Origin: Pelobates cultripes
Taxonomy: Eukaryota; Chordata; Amphibia; Anura; Pelobatidae
Direction of reading: 5' to 3'
DNA length: 64,000 nucleotides
Assembly (NCBI GenBank): GCA_933207985.1
Contig: OW240917.1
Span: 123,020,539-123,084,538, forward strand
The notes below the pieces were generated by a model. The model had not been told where the DNA came from. It saw only the letters and a program-made list of their open reading frames with translations, and made no database searches. The position numbers and the translations under genes are program-made. Numbering within the stretch: the stretch's first letter is position 1; each line of letters begins with the position of its first letter. Shown here in pieces: positions 1-11,522 of the stretch.

Positions 1-1495
1 TATAACAATGAAAAAAGATTATTCTTCGTTTTAAATCCAAACTATTGTGACACAGGATCTAATTAGTGGCACTTGTCAGCGTATCCACTGTTAGCGTAAC
101 ACACCCGCTTTAAGGACACTGACTGCTATTCAATCTATAACAGTGAAAAAAGATTATTTTTTTTAGAAAGAAACTATTGTGACACCAAGATCTAATTAGT
201 GGCACTGGTCAATTATCCACTGTTAAGCGTAACACACCCGCTTTAGGACACTGACTGCTATTCAATCTATAACAGTGAAAAAGAGTTTTGTTTTTTTAAA
301 TCCAAGCTATTGTGACACCAGATCTAATTAGTGGCACTGGTCACCGTATCCACTGTTAGCGTAACACACCCGCTTTAAGGACACTGACTGCTATTCAATC
401 TATAACAGTGAAAAAAGATTATTTTTTTTTTAAATCCAAGCTATTGTGACACCAGATTTAATTAGTGGCACTGGTCAGCGTATCCACTGTTAGCGTAACA
501 CACCCGCTTTAAGGACACTGACTGCTATTCAATCTATAACAGTGAAAAAAGATTATTTTTTTTTTAAATCCAAGCTATTGTGACACCAGATCTAATTAGT
601 GGCACTGGTCAGCTTATCCACTGTTAGCGTAACACACCCGCTTTAAGGACACTGACTGCCATTCAATCTATAACAGTGAAAAAAGTTTTTTGTTTTTAAA
701 TGCAAGCTATTATGACACCAGTGAGTGGTGGCACTGGTCACCGTATCCGCTGTTAGCGTAACACACCCGCTTTAAGGACACTGACTGCTATTCAATCTAT
801 AACAGTGAAAAAAGTGTTTTTTGTTTTTAAATCCAAGCTTTGTGTCACCAGATCTAAATGGTGGCAATGGTCACCGTATCCACTGTTAGCGTGACACACT
901 CGCTTTAAGGACACTGACTGCTATTCAATCTATAACAGTGAAAAAAGTGTTTTGTTTTTTTAAATCCAAGCTTTGTGTCACCAGATCTAATTGGCGGCAC
1001 TGGTCACCGTATCCACTGTTAGCGTAACACACCCGCTTTAAGGACACTGACTGCTATTCAATCTATAACAGTGAAAAAAGTTTTTTGTTTTTTTAAATCC
1101 AAGCTATTGTGACATCAGATCTAATTAGTGGCACTTGTCAGCGTATCCACTGTTAGCGTAAAACACCCGCTTTAAGGACACTGACTGCTATTCAATCTAT
1201 AACAGTGAAAAAAGATTATTTTTTTTTTAAATCCAAACTATTGTGACACCAGATCTAATTAGTGGCAATTGTCAGCGTATCCACTGTTAGCGTAACACAC
1301 CCGCTTTAAGGACACTGACTGCTATTCAATCTATAACAGTGAAAAAAGATTATTTTTTTTTTAAATCCAGCTATTGTGACACCAGATCTAATTAGTGGCA
1401 CTTGTCAGCGTATCCACTGTTAGCGTAACACACCCGCTTTAAGGACACTGACTGCTATTCAATCTATAACAGTAAAAAAAGTTTTTTGTTTTTAA
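1..1495. repeat. satellite array, A-type monomers of about 133 bp
   Basis: About eleven head-to-tail monomers, spaced 129-135 bp, each carry the anchors CTATAACAGTGAAAAAAG, TTGTGACACCAGATCTAATT and GTAACACACCCGCTTTAAGG. Length differences come mainly from the poly-T tract after AAAAAAG. The array is already under way at base 1, so its left end lies outside the window. It shares two conserved blocks with the B-type monomers that follow, so both forms descend from one ancestral unit. Short open frames across it are by-products of the repetition. Confidence 0.93.
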
Positions 1496-1915
1496 ATCCA
1501 AGCCATTGTGACACCAGATGTAATTGGTGGCACTGACTGGGGAAATGGGCACAGTATGCACTGTGAGCCTGACACAGAAGCTGGCAGCAGTGGCAGACAA
1601 CTGACTGCCATTCAATCTATAACAGTGAAAAAAGTTTTTTGTTTTTAAATCCAAGCTATTGTGACACCAGATGTAATTGGTGGCACTGACTGGGGAAATG
1701 GGCACAGTATGCACTGTGAGCCTGACACAGAAGCTGCAGCAGTGGCAGACAACTGACTGCTATTCAATCTATAACAGTGAAAAAAGTTTTTTGTTTTTAA
1801 ATCAAGCTATTGTGACACCAGATATAAGTGGTGGCACTGACTGGGGAAATGGGCACAGTATGCACTGTGAGCCTGACACAGAAGCTGGCAGCAGTGGCAG
1901 ACAACTAAGTGCAAT
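1496..1915. repeat. satellite array, B-type monomers of about 152 bp
   Basis: Three monomers spaced 152 bp. They keep the A-type blocks (ACACCAGATGTAATTGGTGG and TTCAATCTATAACAGTG) but have a longer centre: GGGGAAATGGGCACAGTATG followed by GACACAGAAGCTGGCAGCAG. The A-type centre looks like a shortened, diverged version of this one. The three B units are very similar to one another, which suggests recent amplification. Confidence 0.9.
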
Positions 1916-2265
1916 TACATTACATAGAATTTTTTTTTTTTTTAAAAGCATACCCTTATCCCTAACCTAGCTATGCTTTTCCCTATCTTATGAACAGCAG
2001 CTACACTTTCCCTCCTCTTACTAAGCATGCAGCTTGAGAATGAATCTAAAATGGATGCTGTCCGGTAGGTGGGAGGGTCTGCTAGGGAGGCTGTGCTGCT
2101 AATTGGCTGGAATGTGTCTGCTGACTGTGAGGTACAGGGTCAAAGTTTACTCAATGATGACGAATAGGGGGCGGGTCGAACCGCGCATATGTTCGCCTGC
2201 CGTGGCGAACGCGAACATGCTATGTTCGCCGGGAACCGTTCGGTACATCACTAATGACATGCAAC
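1916..2265. mobile_element. right flank and end of the transposon that carries the satellite
   Basis: The array passes into a non-repeated flank and ends near 2190-2265 in nested GCGAAC/GTTCGC palindromes (GGCGAACGCGAACATG, then GTTCGCC). The reverse complement of the last bases reads AGTGATGTACCGAACGG. The family F copy at 13.67 kb begins AGTGATGTCGCGAAC, so the two ends are related. I read the satellite as an internal part of a non-autonomous DNA transposon. The superfamily is not determined, and the other end is outside the window. Confidence 0.5.
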
Positions 2266-2654
2266 GCAGCTGCCTATCACTCTTTGGCAAGCATTATTTT
2301 ACTAGTGAGCGGGTTTTGAAGTGGCTGTGAAATCGCATTCTTTACGCTCACTGAGCAGTTCATAGTCACTAGAAGAATGCAGTATACAGTGACAAGAAGA
2401 CACATTGCACATAGCCTGTCAATAGTCAGCACTAAGGTCAGCATAATGACTTGTTGGTGTGCTACATCTAGGAAATACTAACTGCAAGAAGCATTGCCAT
2501 TTAGCTGTGATATGCACTGCCTGTTACTACTACAGTCTCTCAACCACTAATAAGGACCCAGGACCCAAACGGCGGGAATAGCCCGAACACGGCTATTCTC
2601 GCCGGTTACCTGGTGTTCGTTCATTTGTGCGCGTCTGTGCGAACAGAGGTTGGC
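2266..2654. other. unassigned; one short inverted repeat
   Basis: No gene or recognised element. At 2571-2583 and 2591-2603, GGCGGGAATAGCC faces GGCTATTCTCGCC (one mismatch, 7-bp loop). GC content rises near 2570-2660 in a style like the GCGAAC transposon ends. Confidence 0.4.
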
Positions 2655-2848
2655 GGGAAGCCGCAAGGAATGACTTACATGGTGTGTTCAATAAACACAT
2701 GGCAACATTTCATTCTTTGTGTGTTATTGGTTTAAGCAGACTGTGATTGTCTATTGTTGTGACTTAGATGATGATCAGATCACATTGTATGACCAATTTG
2801 TGCAGAAATCCATATCATTCCAAAGGGTTCACATACTTTTTCTTGCAA

Positions 2849-2860
<12 letters not shown>
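2655..2860 (-). mobile_element. Tc1-like transposon terminal fragment
   Basis: Read on the minus strand this begins at about 2855 with ACAGTTGCAAGAAAAAGTAT and continues through GTGAACCCTTTGGAATGATA to TTGAACACACCATGTAAG. I recognise this as the terminal and subterminal region of a common vertebrate Tc1-like family. No transposase is present. The end abuts a TA microsatellite, which hides any TA target duplication. Confidence 0.55.

Positions 2861-2886
<26 letters not shown>
2851..2886. repeat. (TA)n microsatellite
   Basis: About 17 TA dinucleotides directly outside the Tc1-like end. Confidence 0.95.
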
Positions 2887-2890
<4 letters not shown>

Positions 2891-3039
2891 CATCAGAAAT
2901 CTTCTTTCTTCTAATATTTCTGTTCTTGATGATCCCTGAAAAATGACAATTAGAAAGCCATAATCACCAGCATCACTAATTAAAATTAAAAAAAATGACC
3001 AATAGTAAAATTAAAAAAACCTCAATGGAAAAAAATTGA

Positions 3040-3790
3040 AAACACTCTGCAATAAAAAAAAAAAATCCATCTTTAACCATGGAGGGCTCACTGCAGAATG
3101 AGCGCTTACAGAGTGGAAAGCCTTATGACAGCTATTGCACTAACACTATTTTTACTAAATCTCTTTAGTTTGGAAAAATGGCACCTCAGAGGGGATATGA
3201 TAACATTATTCAAATATATTCAGGGCCAGCACAAAACATTATCTGGAAATCTATTCATAAACAGGGCTATACGTAGGACACGTGGTCACGCATTTAGGCT
3301 GGAAGAAAGGAGATTTCATCTAAGGCAAAGAAAAGCTTTATTTACAGTAGGAGCAATAAGGATATGAAATTCTCTGCCTGAAGAGGTGGTTTTATCAGAG
3401 TCCATACAGTTGTTTAAACTGCAATTGTATAAATACTTGCAAAAACATAACATACAGGGATATCATTTCTAATTAGTGGGGTAATAGCTGCCTAATCCAA
3501 GGAGATGTCTGACTGCTATTTTGGGGTCAAGAAGGAATATTTTCCTAGTTTGTTGCAAAATAGGAAGTGTTTCAGACTGGGTTTTTTTGCCTTCTCTTGG
3601 ATCAATGGCAAAAACATATGTGAGGAAGGCTGAACTTGATGGACGCAAGTCTTTTTTCAGCTATGTAACTATGTAACTAAGAAACTATGACAGCTATTGC
3701 AAATGTTGGTAAAATAAGCATGGCTAGTAAGCCAACCAATCAGAGCACTCTGACAGCCAAGTCCCTTTCCCAACTATGAGCACTTATTGT
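3040..3790 (-). mobile_element. family F fragment (copy 4), split by a CR1 insertion
   Basis: Bases 3065-3123 read AATCCATCTTTAACCATGGA then GGGCTCACTGCAGAATGAGC. They match the leader segment of family F copy 1 in the same orientation (AATCCATCTTCACCCATGGA at 14461). The matching right part resumes at 3702-3770 with AACCAATCAGAGCACTCTGA. The two halves are separated by the CR1 fragment 3140-3685, so this copy predates that insertion. Confidence 0.6.
3124..3701 (+). mobile_element. 5'-truncated CR1 LINE 3' end with target-site duplication
   Basis: The insert (3140-3685) starts in the last codons of CR1 ORF2: a frame at 3161-3366 reads SLEKWHLRGDMITLFKYIQG and later GHAFRLEERRF, typical of the CR1 C-terminus. 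It ends in the CR1 3' tail GGCTGAACTTGATGGACGCA, then ATGTAACTATGTAACTA. Identical 16-bp copies of tatgacagctattgca lie on both sides (3124-3139 and 3686-3701). This is the expected signature of target-primed integration of a 5'-truncated LINE. Confidence 0.88.
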
Positions 3791-4020
3791 GTGGCCAGCA
3801 AGTTTACAACTTCCATTATAGCAATGTGAGGGTCTTATTGACTCCAAAATGATTTTTATTTGTTGAAACATTTATTTATTTTTAACGTGGCAGTTGTTTA
3901 GCCAGCCGCCACATAATTTAGCCTTGCAGCACCAAGGGTTTTCAACTATTAGTTCTTCAGATTATTAATACACTTGCAAAAATCAAGTGAGTGATCATTT
4001 GCAAACATGCATCCTGACAG
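3791..4020. other. unassigned
   Basis: No coding potential and no repeat I recognise. It lies between the family F fragment and the L2 3' end. Confidence 0.3.
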
Positions 4021-4599
4021 ATTTTCTTTTATTATTTTATTATTTATATAGCGCCATCAAATTCTGTAGCGTTGTACAATGGGTGGACTAACATACATGT
4101 AATTGTAACCAGACAACTGGACGTACAGGAACAGAGGGGTGGAGGGCCCTGCTCCATGAGCTAACATTCTAGAGGGAGTGGGGTATAGTGACACAGAGGG
4201 TAAAAGTAGGGGTATGAAGTAGGTTGTTAGAAAATTAATTGAGAGCTTAGTAGGTAATTTTTGACAGTTGCAGGAGAGGAGTCACAGAGGGTGGGGGATG
4301 AAAACCTGCTAACAGTTTAATAGATATGCTTTCTTGAAGAAGTGAATTTTCAATGATTTTTTGAATGAGTGGAGACTGGGTGTAATTCTTATGGAGAAGA
4401 GAAGGGAGTTCCACAGAAGAGGTGCAGCACTGGAAATGTCTTGGAGGCGAGCGTTAGAGGTGGGAGTAGGGACAGGTCTTTGGCAGAGCGTAGGGGCCTC
4501 GACGGGACATACTTGTATATTAGGGAGGATAGGTAGGTTGATGCAGCATTATGTAGGTACTTGTAAGCAAGCACCAGAATTTTAAATTCAGCGCTATAT

Positions 4600-5959
4600 C
4601 TAACAGGAAGTCAATGCAGGGACTGACTGAGAGGTGCGGGCGGACAGGAAAATGAGCCTCGCCGCCGCATTCATTATAGATTGCAGCGGTGCAATCTGGG
4701 AACACTTAAGACCACTGAGAAGAGTATTGCAGTAGTCCAGGCAAGAGAGAACAAGAGCATGGACCAGCAACTTAGCCGCATCCGGGGTTAAATAGGGGCG
4801 GATGCGCGCTATGTTTTTGAGATGGAAGCAACAGGATTTGACGATTGATTGGACATGAGGGGTGAAGGAGAGGTTGGAGTCAAAAAGAACACCCAGGCAG
4901 CGAGCCTGTGAGGTAGAGGTGATGGTAGCGACTTGGAGGGAGACAGACACAGGAGTAGTAACACTTGAGGGAGGAAAGACCAGAAGTTCTGTTTTGGACA
5001 GGTTGAGTTTAAGGAAGTGAGCAGCCATCCATTTGAAAATTGAAGAGAGGCAGTCAGACACACGAGTCAAGATGGGTGGAGAAAGATCAGAAGAGGACAG
5101 GTAGATTTGCATGTCATCCGCATAGAAATGATAACGGAAGCCAAAGGAGCTGATGAGTTTACCAAGGGAGGCAGTGTAGATAGAGAACAGTAGGGGACCA
5201 AGGACAGAGCCTTGAGGGACGCCGACAGAGAGTGGTTGAGGGGAAGAGGCAGAGTCAGAGAAAGAAATACTGAAAGAGTGCTGGGAAAGGTAGGAGGAGC
5301 ACCAGGAGAGAGCAGTATCCCATAAATCAAAATTATGAAGAATGCAAAGAAGATGTTGATGATTAACAGTGTCAAAGGCAGCAGATAGATCAAGGAGATT
5401 TAGGATAGAGTAATGGCCGCGAGATTTAGCAGCAATTAAATCGTTAGATACTTTGGTCACAGTCGTTTCGACAGAATGACCAGCACGGAATCCTAACTGA
5501 AGGGGGTCAAGCAGAGAGTTGGTTTTGAGAAAGTCAATCAGTCTGGTGTACACACCTCTCGAGGATCTTGGAAGCAAATGACAGTAGCGAGATAGGGCGG
5601 TAGTTGGGGTCAAGGCTAGGCTTTTTCAGAATTGGGGTTACAGTTGCATGTTTGAAGGGTGAGGGAAATGTGCCCGAGGAAATAGAGAGATTGAAAATTT
5701 TAGTGAGGGGAAGAGCAAGAGATGGAGACATAGTGCGGATGAGATATGAAGGAATAGGATCGAGGGAACAGGTGGTGGGGCGGCAGGACCAGAGCAGAGC
5801 AGAGACCTCTTCTGCTGTAGAAGGTGCGAATGAGTGTAGAATGGTGGAGGGAGTGGGGTTGGGTGATGTAATGGTAGGGTAATAAGAGAAATTAGTGATC
5901 TCTTTTCTGATTGTAGAGATCTTCTCAGGTAAGTGAGATGCAAAGTTTGTGGCGGACAA
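4600..5959 (-). pseudogene. L2-type reverse transcriptase (ORF2 relic)
   Basis: The longest intact piece (5613 to 4600, 337 codons) covers most of the RT. Motifs in order: [27 protein letters not shown] (palm motif A, first catalytic Asp); [18 protein letters not shown] (motif B); [16 protein letters not shown] motif C, here [12 protein letters not shown], with both Asp residues; then the thumb, with the terminal NAAARLIF. The N-terminal part (5959-5534: [32 protein letters not shown]) is in another frame, so there is at least one frameshift near 5.55 kb. It copied element RNA at the nicked target. It is dead as it stands; the catalytic residues remain. Confidence 0.9.
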
Positions 5960-6127
5960 GGTGGTAGAAGGAGCGGGATTAAAAGGGCGAAGAAGAGCAT
6001 CAAAAGTGTGAAATAGGTGTTTTGGTTGATGGGACAGTGTGTACTTATGAGGGTGTTAAAGTAATTGACTTTTGCAGCGGAGAGAGCCAGACTATAGGAG
6101 CGCAGCATAAATTTATAGTGGAGGAAG

Positions 6128-7070
6128 TCAGATGCAAAGTGTGACTTTCTCCAGCAGCTCTAGAACATTTTTGGAGGTAACGGGGGATGCTTGGGGGTGC
6201 TTGCTGCGTTTAATTGTAGGAGGTGCCATGATGTTGAGTTGAGAGGAGAGAGTTGAGTTGTAGAGTGAGGTAGTCGAGTTAGGGCAAGTTAGATTTGAGG
6301 TGGGTAAAAGGAGAGTATTGAGTTTGGTGGAAAACTGCTGGAGATCAAGGCAGTTGAGGTTTCTGCGAGATTGGAGAGTTGAGGGTGGTGAAATTTTGGT
6401 ACGGGGTATGCTGATGTCAAATGTTAGATGGTGGTCAGACAAAGGAAATGGAACAGTGGAGAGATTAGAGGTGGTACAGAGATTGGTGAAGATGAGGTCA
6501 AGAGTCTTTCCTGCTGTATGAGTTCCTGAAGTTGACAAATGTGTGAGGCCAAAGGAGGAGGTTACAGAAAGCAGACGGGAGGCATCAGGGCAATGAGGTT
6601 ATTGATTGGGATGTTAAAGTCCCCAAGTATGAGGGAGGTAGTGCTAGAGGATAGAAAGTGGGGTAACCAGGAAGAAAAGTGTCCAATGAATAGCCTGGGA
6701 TGTACGAGGGGGCGATAGATGATGGCAATTCTTAAGGAGTGGGCTTAAAAAGGCGGACAGTGTGAACTTCAAAGGAAGTAAAGGAAAGGGCAGGGGCAGG
6801 GAGGATAGGTTGAAAGGTACATTAAGGGGAGAGAAGGATGCCTACAGTGCCTCCTTTACTGTTGAGTCTGGGAGAATTGTAGTCCACTGAAACATAAAGA
6901 AGCGGGAGTAGCGCTATCAGAGGAGGACAGCCAGGTCTCATTGAATGTCAATAACGTGAGTGAGTTAGAGATGACGAGGTCCTGTATAGTTGTTGATTTA
7001 ATAATACTACAGATTGAACAGGCGTTCCAGAGTGCACACTGAATGTTGGTAAAGGAGGATAAACTGCAGG
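6128..7070 (-). pseudogene. L2-type APE endonuclease relic
   Basis: Fragments of an apurinic-type endonuclease lie in several frames on the minus strand. Near 7050-6900 are the N-terminal 'WNA' region and an ETWLSSSD-like segment (NETWLSSSDS). LGTLTSQSIT at about 6640-6600 is a degraded LGDFNIP motif. TAGKTLDLIFTN and SDHHLTFDISI (6538-6410) are the C-terminal catalytic region with the SDH motif. It would nick target DNA to prime reverse transcription. Frameshifts and stops show it is not functional. Confidence 0.8.
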
Positions 7071-7240
7071 GTATGTGGATGAGGTTTGTGTGGTTTCTGG
7101 CTGTCTTAGTGTGAGCAGACGAAATGAAGCTCTAAGCTATGTCCTGGTTTGCAGTAGGGAGCTTTTAAAACTCAGACTGTGGAAAGAGAGAGGATAGGAC
7201 CATTCGGGTGGGTATCAATAAACTATGGGGGGGGAGAGCA

Positions 7241-7649
7241 GAAATAACAGTGAAAGTCTTTAGAGATAAGCAGATAGTTGAATAACATTTAAGTTAACAA
7301 ACCAACAATGATGAGTAGGGCAGGGAACAACTACCTTTAGCATGCAGAATGAAATAAACTACAAAATAAATGCATGTATGTCTGAATAAGCACATACACA
7401 CACTGGCATGTTCCAAAACAGGTCAGAGAGGAGACGATTGCCAGGGTTATTGATTGAAACTTTATTTGTCTTTTTAGACATAACAATTTACTTGAAAGAA
7501 AGAATTAAGGCAATATGCCACAAACAGGATATCTTGAAAGTAAATGAATAAAGTCTTTTATATACAAGTAGGTTTGACGTTATTCCCAAATAGATTAGTA
7601 GTCTGTGGAATGTCACACTGCAGCCAGGTTCAGGATGATACAGGGTTGA
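7241..7649. other. unassigned, upstream of the minisatellite
   Basis: No coding sequence or recognised element. A poly-A-signal-like AATAAAG occurs near 7550. The right part (from about 7620) already contains a degraded version of the following minisatellite unit. Confidence 0.35.
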
Positions 7650-8210
7650 AATAGTTAAAGTTGGTAAGTACTTTCAGTAGAATATAGTACAGGTTGCTTA
7701 CAGGATTATTCAGAGTTGCAGTAGTTGAGACAGGTAAGTAGATTCCAGTATAATATAATACAGGTGGTTTACAGGATTATTCAGGGTTGCAGTACTTGAG
7801 ACAGGTAAGTAGATTCCAGTATAATGTAATACAGGTTGCTTACAGGATCATGCAGTGTTGTAGTAGTTGAGACAGGTAAGTAGATTCCAGTATAATGAAA
7901 TACAGGTTGCTTACAGGATCATGCAGTGTTGCAGTAGTTGAGACAGGTAAGTAGATTCCAGTATAATGTAATACAGGTGGCTTACAGGATTATTCAGAGT
8001 TGCAGTAGTTGAGACAGGTAAGTAGCTTCCAGTATAATGTAATACAGGTTGCTTACAGGATCATGCAGTGTTGCAGTAGTTGAGACAGGTAAGTAGATTC
8101 CAGTATAATGAAATACAGGTTGCTTACAGGATCATGCAGTGTTGCAGTAGTTGAGACAGGTAAGTAGATTCCAGTATAATGTAATACAGGTTGCTTACAG
8201 GATCATGCAG
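7650..8210. repeat. 71-bp minisatellite, about eight copies
   Basis: GAGACAGGTAAGTAGATTCC recurs at 7727, 7798, 7869, 7940 and onward with an exact 71-bp spacing. Each unit also holds TACAGGTTGCTTACAGGATC. Units alternate between TTATTCAG and TCATGCAG variants, so higher-order duplication is likely. No spacer variability of the CRISPR kind is present. Confidence 0.95.
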
Positions 8211-8397
8211 GTAAGTCTCTTCAGATTGAAATAATGCAGATAAATACAGGATGTTTTCAGGAGCCAGGATCAGAAGTTCTATGTCAGAACACTGACTTCA
8301 ATGTAAACAACCTGCCCGGAATTACAGGTAGTCCCCCTGCTACCTGTAAAAAGTTAAATAAAATTTAAAACAGTGTAAAATAAAATAATATATACTT

Positions 8398-8600
<203 letters not shown>

Positions 8601-8605
8601 TGTAA

Positions 8606-8657
8606 GTGTATTTTAATATTAATATATAAAATTATATATATTAATATTAAAATACAC
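8606..8657. repeat. AT-rich inverted repeat
   Basis: GTGTATTTTAATATTAATAT faces ATATTAATATTAAAATACAC across a short AT spacer. It follows directly on the microsatellite. Confidence 0.8.
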
Positions 8658-8856
8658 GCAGAATGATATTAAATATATATAATTATATTTGTGTATGGCA
8701 CATTTTGAGGACGTAAGGAAAACAAATTAAATGAGCAGTTTTAGTAAGAGCAAAGTCAGTTGAGGTGTGCCGAAACTGACGTGAGGTTAGACCTGTAAAA
8801 AAGGGCAAACTATAAGAAGCGATTCATAAAGTCAGATACGTTTATTAAGCAATACA

Positions 8857-9591
8857 TTATTTAGACATTTCACTGAAAGCCATTCTTATTTCTTTCTCAG
8901 TATTGGGAATGTATATGTTGTATGCGGATGATTTCCACCTACCCATATTTTTAATGATGTGCGTTGGTACATGATTACCTGAGGCAGCTGTGGCTGCTCC
9001 AATACGAAATGAATGGCACGAGAATGAATGTGGGTTATGTCCTAGCCGGAGTAATAACATACGAATGTAAAGCATAAAATTTTTAGTGGTTAGGGGCTTC
9101 CCTTGAATAGCTAGTAGTGGGCAATCAGGGTTGGAAGTGATTTGGGATTCCACTAGTTTATCCAATACTTGGATAGGACACCATTTGGTAGATGTAGGAT
9201 AATATTTTATTTCAACCGGTGGACCTGTTTGGCTCGTTTTGGTATGAGTAATAGATAAGATGTAGTGGTCCTGTTTTTTAACTAGGTGTTTCTTCTGGAG
9301 GCATGACTTGGAGTCAGATGCTTTCTCTACAGTAAATTCTTCAGGTCTCAAGAAACCATAGAAGGCTAAGTAAGCTGTGGACTTGATAATTAGGTTTGTG
9401 ATTTGTTCAAAAGGGGACGTGTCAAGTACATCGGAGATACTCTTGAAGAGCATACTGTCTATGGGAAGTCGCTTAGTGGGATTGTGTACTGTTAATTTCT
9501 GAACGCCTTTGAGGACACTTTTAACTGGGTAGGATGCTAGGAATGGAGATTTGTTGGGAAAGCTGGTTAACATGTAGTGTTGTATACCCAT
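8857..9591 (-). pseudogene. DIRS tyrosine recombinase
   Basis: A 244-codon open segment covering the catalytic domain. Residues that fit the family: Arg in YGFLRPEEFTV, the HxxR box in CHSFRIGAATAAS, the GRW segment in NMGRWKSS, and a candidate nucleophile Tyr in AYNIYIPNTEK. These recombinases insert the circular DNA intermediate. The catalytic set looks complete, so this segment itself is undamaged, but it is cut off from the RT by frame changes. It stops at 8857, with the polyadenylation side at lower coordinates. Confidence 0.85.
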
Positions 9592-9794
9592 TAAGTATAG
9601 TTTGATAGTGTTGTAAGCTTATTTAAGAGAAATGTGGCAAAAAGTTGTAAATGCAACCATGGTTTCAATGGAAAAAAACATACAGTAATCACGAACAAAT
9701 CTTTTAAACAGTTCATACGCTCTGGAATAAGCTTTCCTTGTATTAAGGGATAAGCTTGCCTGAGCGAGTGACCTACTATGGTGCAAGAGAGAAC

Positions 9795-11522
9795 TTAACG
9801 CATAATTAAGTCTATGAAGTTTGGAGGTTCCCTGGGTTGCGGTATTGATGATGGATGAAGCCTTAAAAATTCCTGCAAATTAAAGCCTGACAGAGCATCA
9901 GCAGAGGTATTTTGTACACGTGAAACGTGAATACAGGTTATGCAGAATTGAAGATTAGCCGCTAACCATGTCAGTCTTCTAATCAAGTGAGGGACTGAGA
10001 GCAGCCCTTGTTAATGATATTACATGTAGCTAAGTTATCAGAAAAGCATCTGACTGACTGCCCCCCCTCCATTCTTTACCCCGTGTGTGCTGCTGCTACA
10101 ATAGGGTACATTTCGAATAGTGCTGAGGTGGTACTGAAATTTTTGAGCGAGGAGGACTCAATAGGCCAAGAGTCATATAGCCATTCATTACCAAAAATGG
10201 CTGCATAACCTATGGCACCTGAAACGTCAGTCCAAAGTACATGGGAGTCATCAGAAATGGGGGGAACAAATAACGACCTGCCATTCCAAGAGGATAGGAA
10301 CAGCTGCCACATTTTTAGATCAGCTCTAGCTGACTCGTCTATGGGAGTCATGGAGTCGTCATCAGGGAGACCGTGCAATAGAGAGAGGATTCTGGAAATG
10401 AAAGACTTGCCCTGTGGAATTATTCTCATAGCAAAATTTAGTGAACCGAGTAGTGACTGTAGCTGTTTCTTGCTGCAAGTGCCTTGTGACGTGCAGATGT
10501 TTATGTAAGAGAGAATTCTGTCTACTTTCTCTTGGGGCAGGCTGGCCTGCATAAAAACAGAATTGAGCGTAATCCCCAGGAAAGTAATCTCCGTGTTGGG
10601 ACCTTCTGTTTTGTCCTGGGCTACAGGGACTCCTAAATCTTTGAACAGAGTGAGCATGTGATTAGGGCTGTGTGGTGTGCAGTGGTGTGGTTTGATGGTG
10701 AGGAAGTCGTCTAAGTAAGTGTATGACTACTGGACCTCTGCAGAAGTTCAAGAGTAGCCAGGTTAAAGTTTCGGCGAATATGTCGAATAACTTGGAGCTA
10801 CTTTTGGAGCCGAAGGCAAGTCTGGTAGCGAAATAGTTGCGGTCTTGCCACTTAACTCCATGCAGATGCCAGATTGACTGATGAATGGGAAGTAATTTAA
10901 AGGCGTTAGTAATATCAGATTTACTTAACCAGGCAGCCTTCCCGGAATTAATGATTGCTTGTATGGCATCATCGATTCTGGCGTACTGCAGGGAAAAGTC
11001 TTCTGATAGGATTAGTGCATTTAGGCTAGGTGTAGAAGATGAGTGAGGTGCCGAAAAGTCGATAATCAGTCTCTTTTTATTGTTAAATTTCCCTGTGGCG
11101 ATTCCTAGTGGGTTTGTTCTCCAGGATGTGAAAGGTGGTGTTGTGAAAGGGCCTATCATGAAACCATTGGTGACTTCTTTCTGTAAGAGTTCTTGTATGG
11201 TGTCTGGATCTGTGAGTGCTGACTGTAGGTTGGGGCATTCCAAGATACCTGTGGGGAGTGACACAAACCCTGTGTGAAACCAGTTAGTGAAACCAGCTGT
11301 GATAAATTCCACCAGATGTAAAGAAGGATGATTAGACAGGTAACGCTGCAAATTAGGTACGTTTATTGGAGTGGAAGAATTTTTAGGGTACAATCTGTTT
11401 GGGCACGTCGTTTTGGCGTGTGCCCTGAAACAAAGAGCACACGTGAAGCAGCCTACAAGCACTATAACTACAACCCCCATCATTGAAATGATTGCAGACT
11501 TGTGCTTTACCCAGAAAAACAA
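9795..11522 (-). pseudogene. DIRS reverse transcriptase and RNase H
   Basis: RT motifs: FNNKKRLIIDFSAPH (N-terminal fingers), WLSKSDITNAFKLLPIH (motif A, Asp) and the LAFGSKSSSKLFD region (motif B). The YLDDF motif C falls at a frameshift near 10.70-10.73 kb, where the first frame ends. The second frame (10657-10076) continues with the post-palm TEITFLGITLNS and then RNase H (VLWTDVSGAIGYAA). A third piece (9986-9795) holds the RNase H end, VSRVQNTSADALS. No single frame covers the domain, so it is inactive. Confidence 0.85.

Larger units (their letters stand above)
4021..7240 (-). mobile_element. L2-type LINE relic
   Basis: On the minus strand the order is endonuclease, RT, 3' UTR, then a 3' terminus at about 4030-4100 (TTGTACAACGCTACAGAATT followed by TGATGGCGCTATATAAATAA), ending in an ATAAATAATAAAA tract. 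This 'GCGCTATATAAATAA' end is characteristic of L2-group elements in frogs and fish. The coding region is interrupted by frameshifts and the 5' end is not defined. Bases 7071-7240 are probably 5' leader. Confidence 0.85.

Noticed and set aside
1439..1970. Open frames on both strands in the satellite
   Set aside because: They repeat with the monomer and have no codon bias or domain.
7650..8210. Regular repeats that might suggest a CRISPR array
   Set aside because: The whole 71-bp unit is repeated, with no unique spacers, and the surroundings are eukaryotic transposons.
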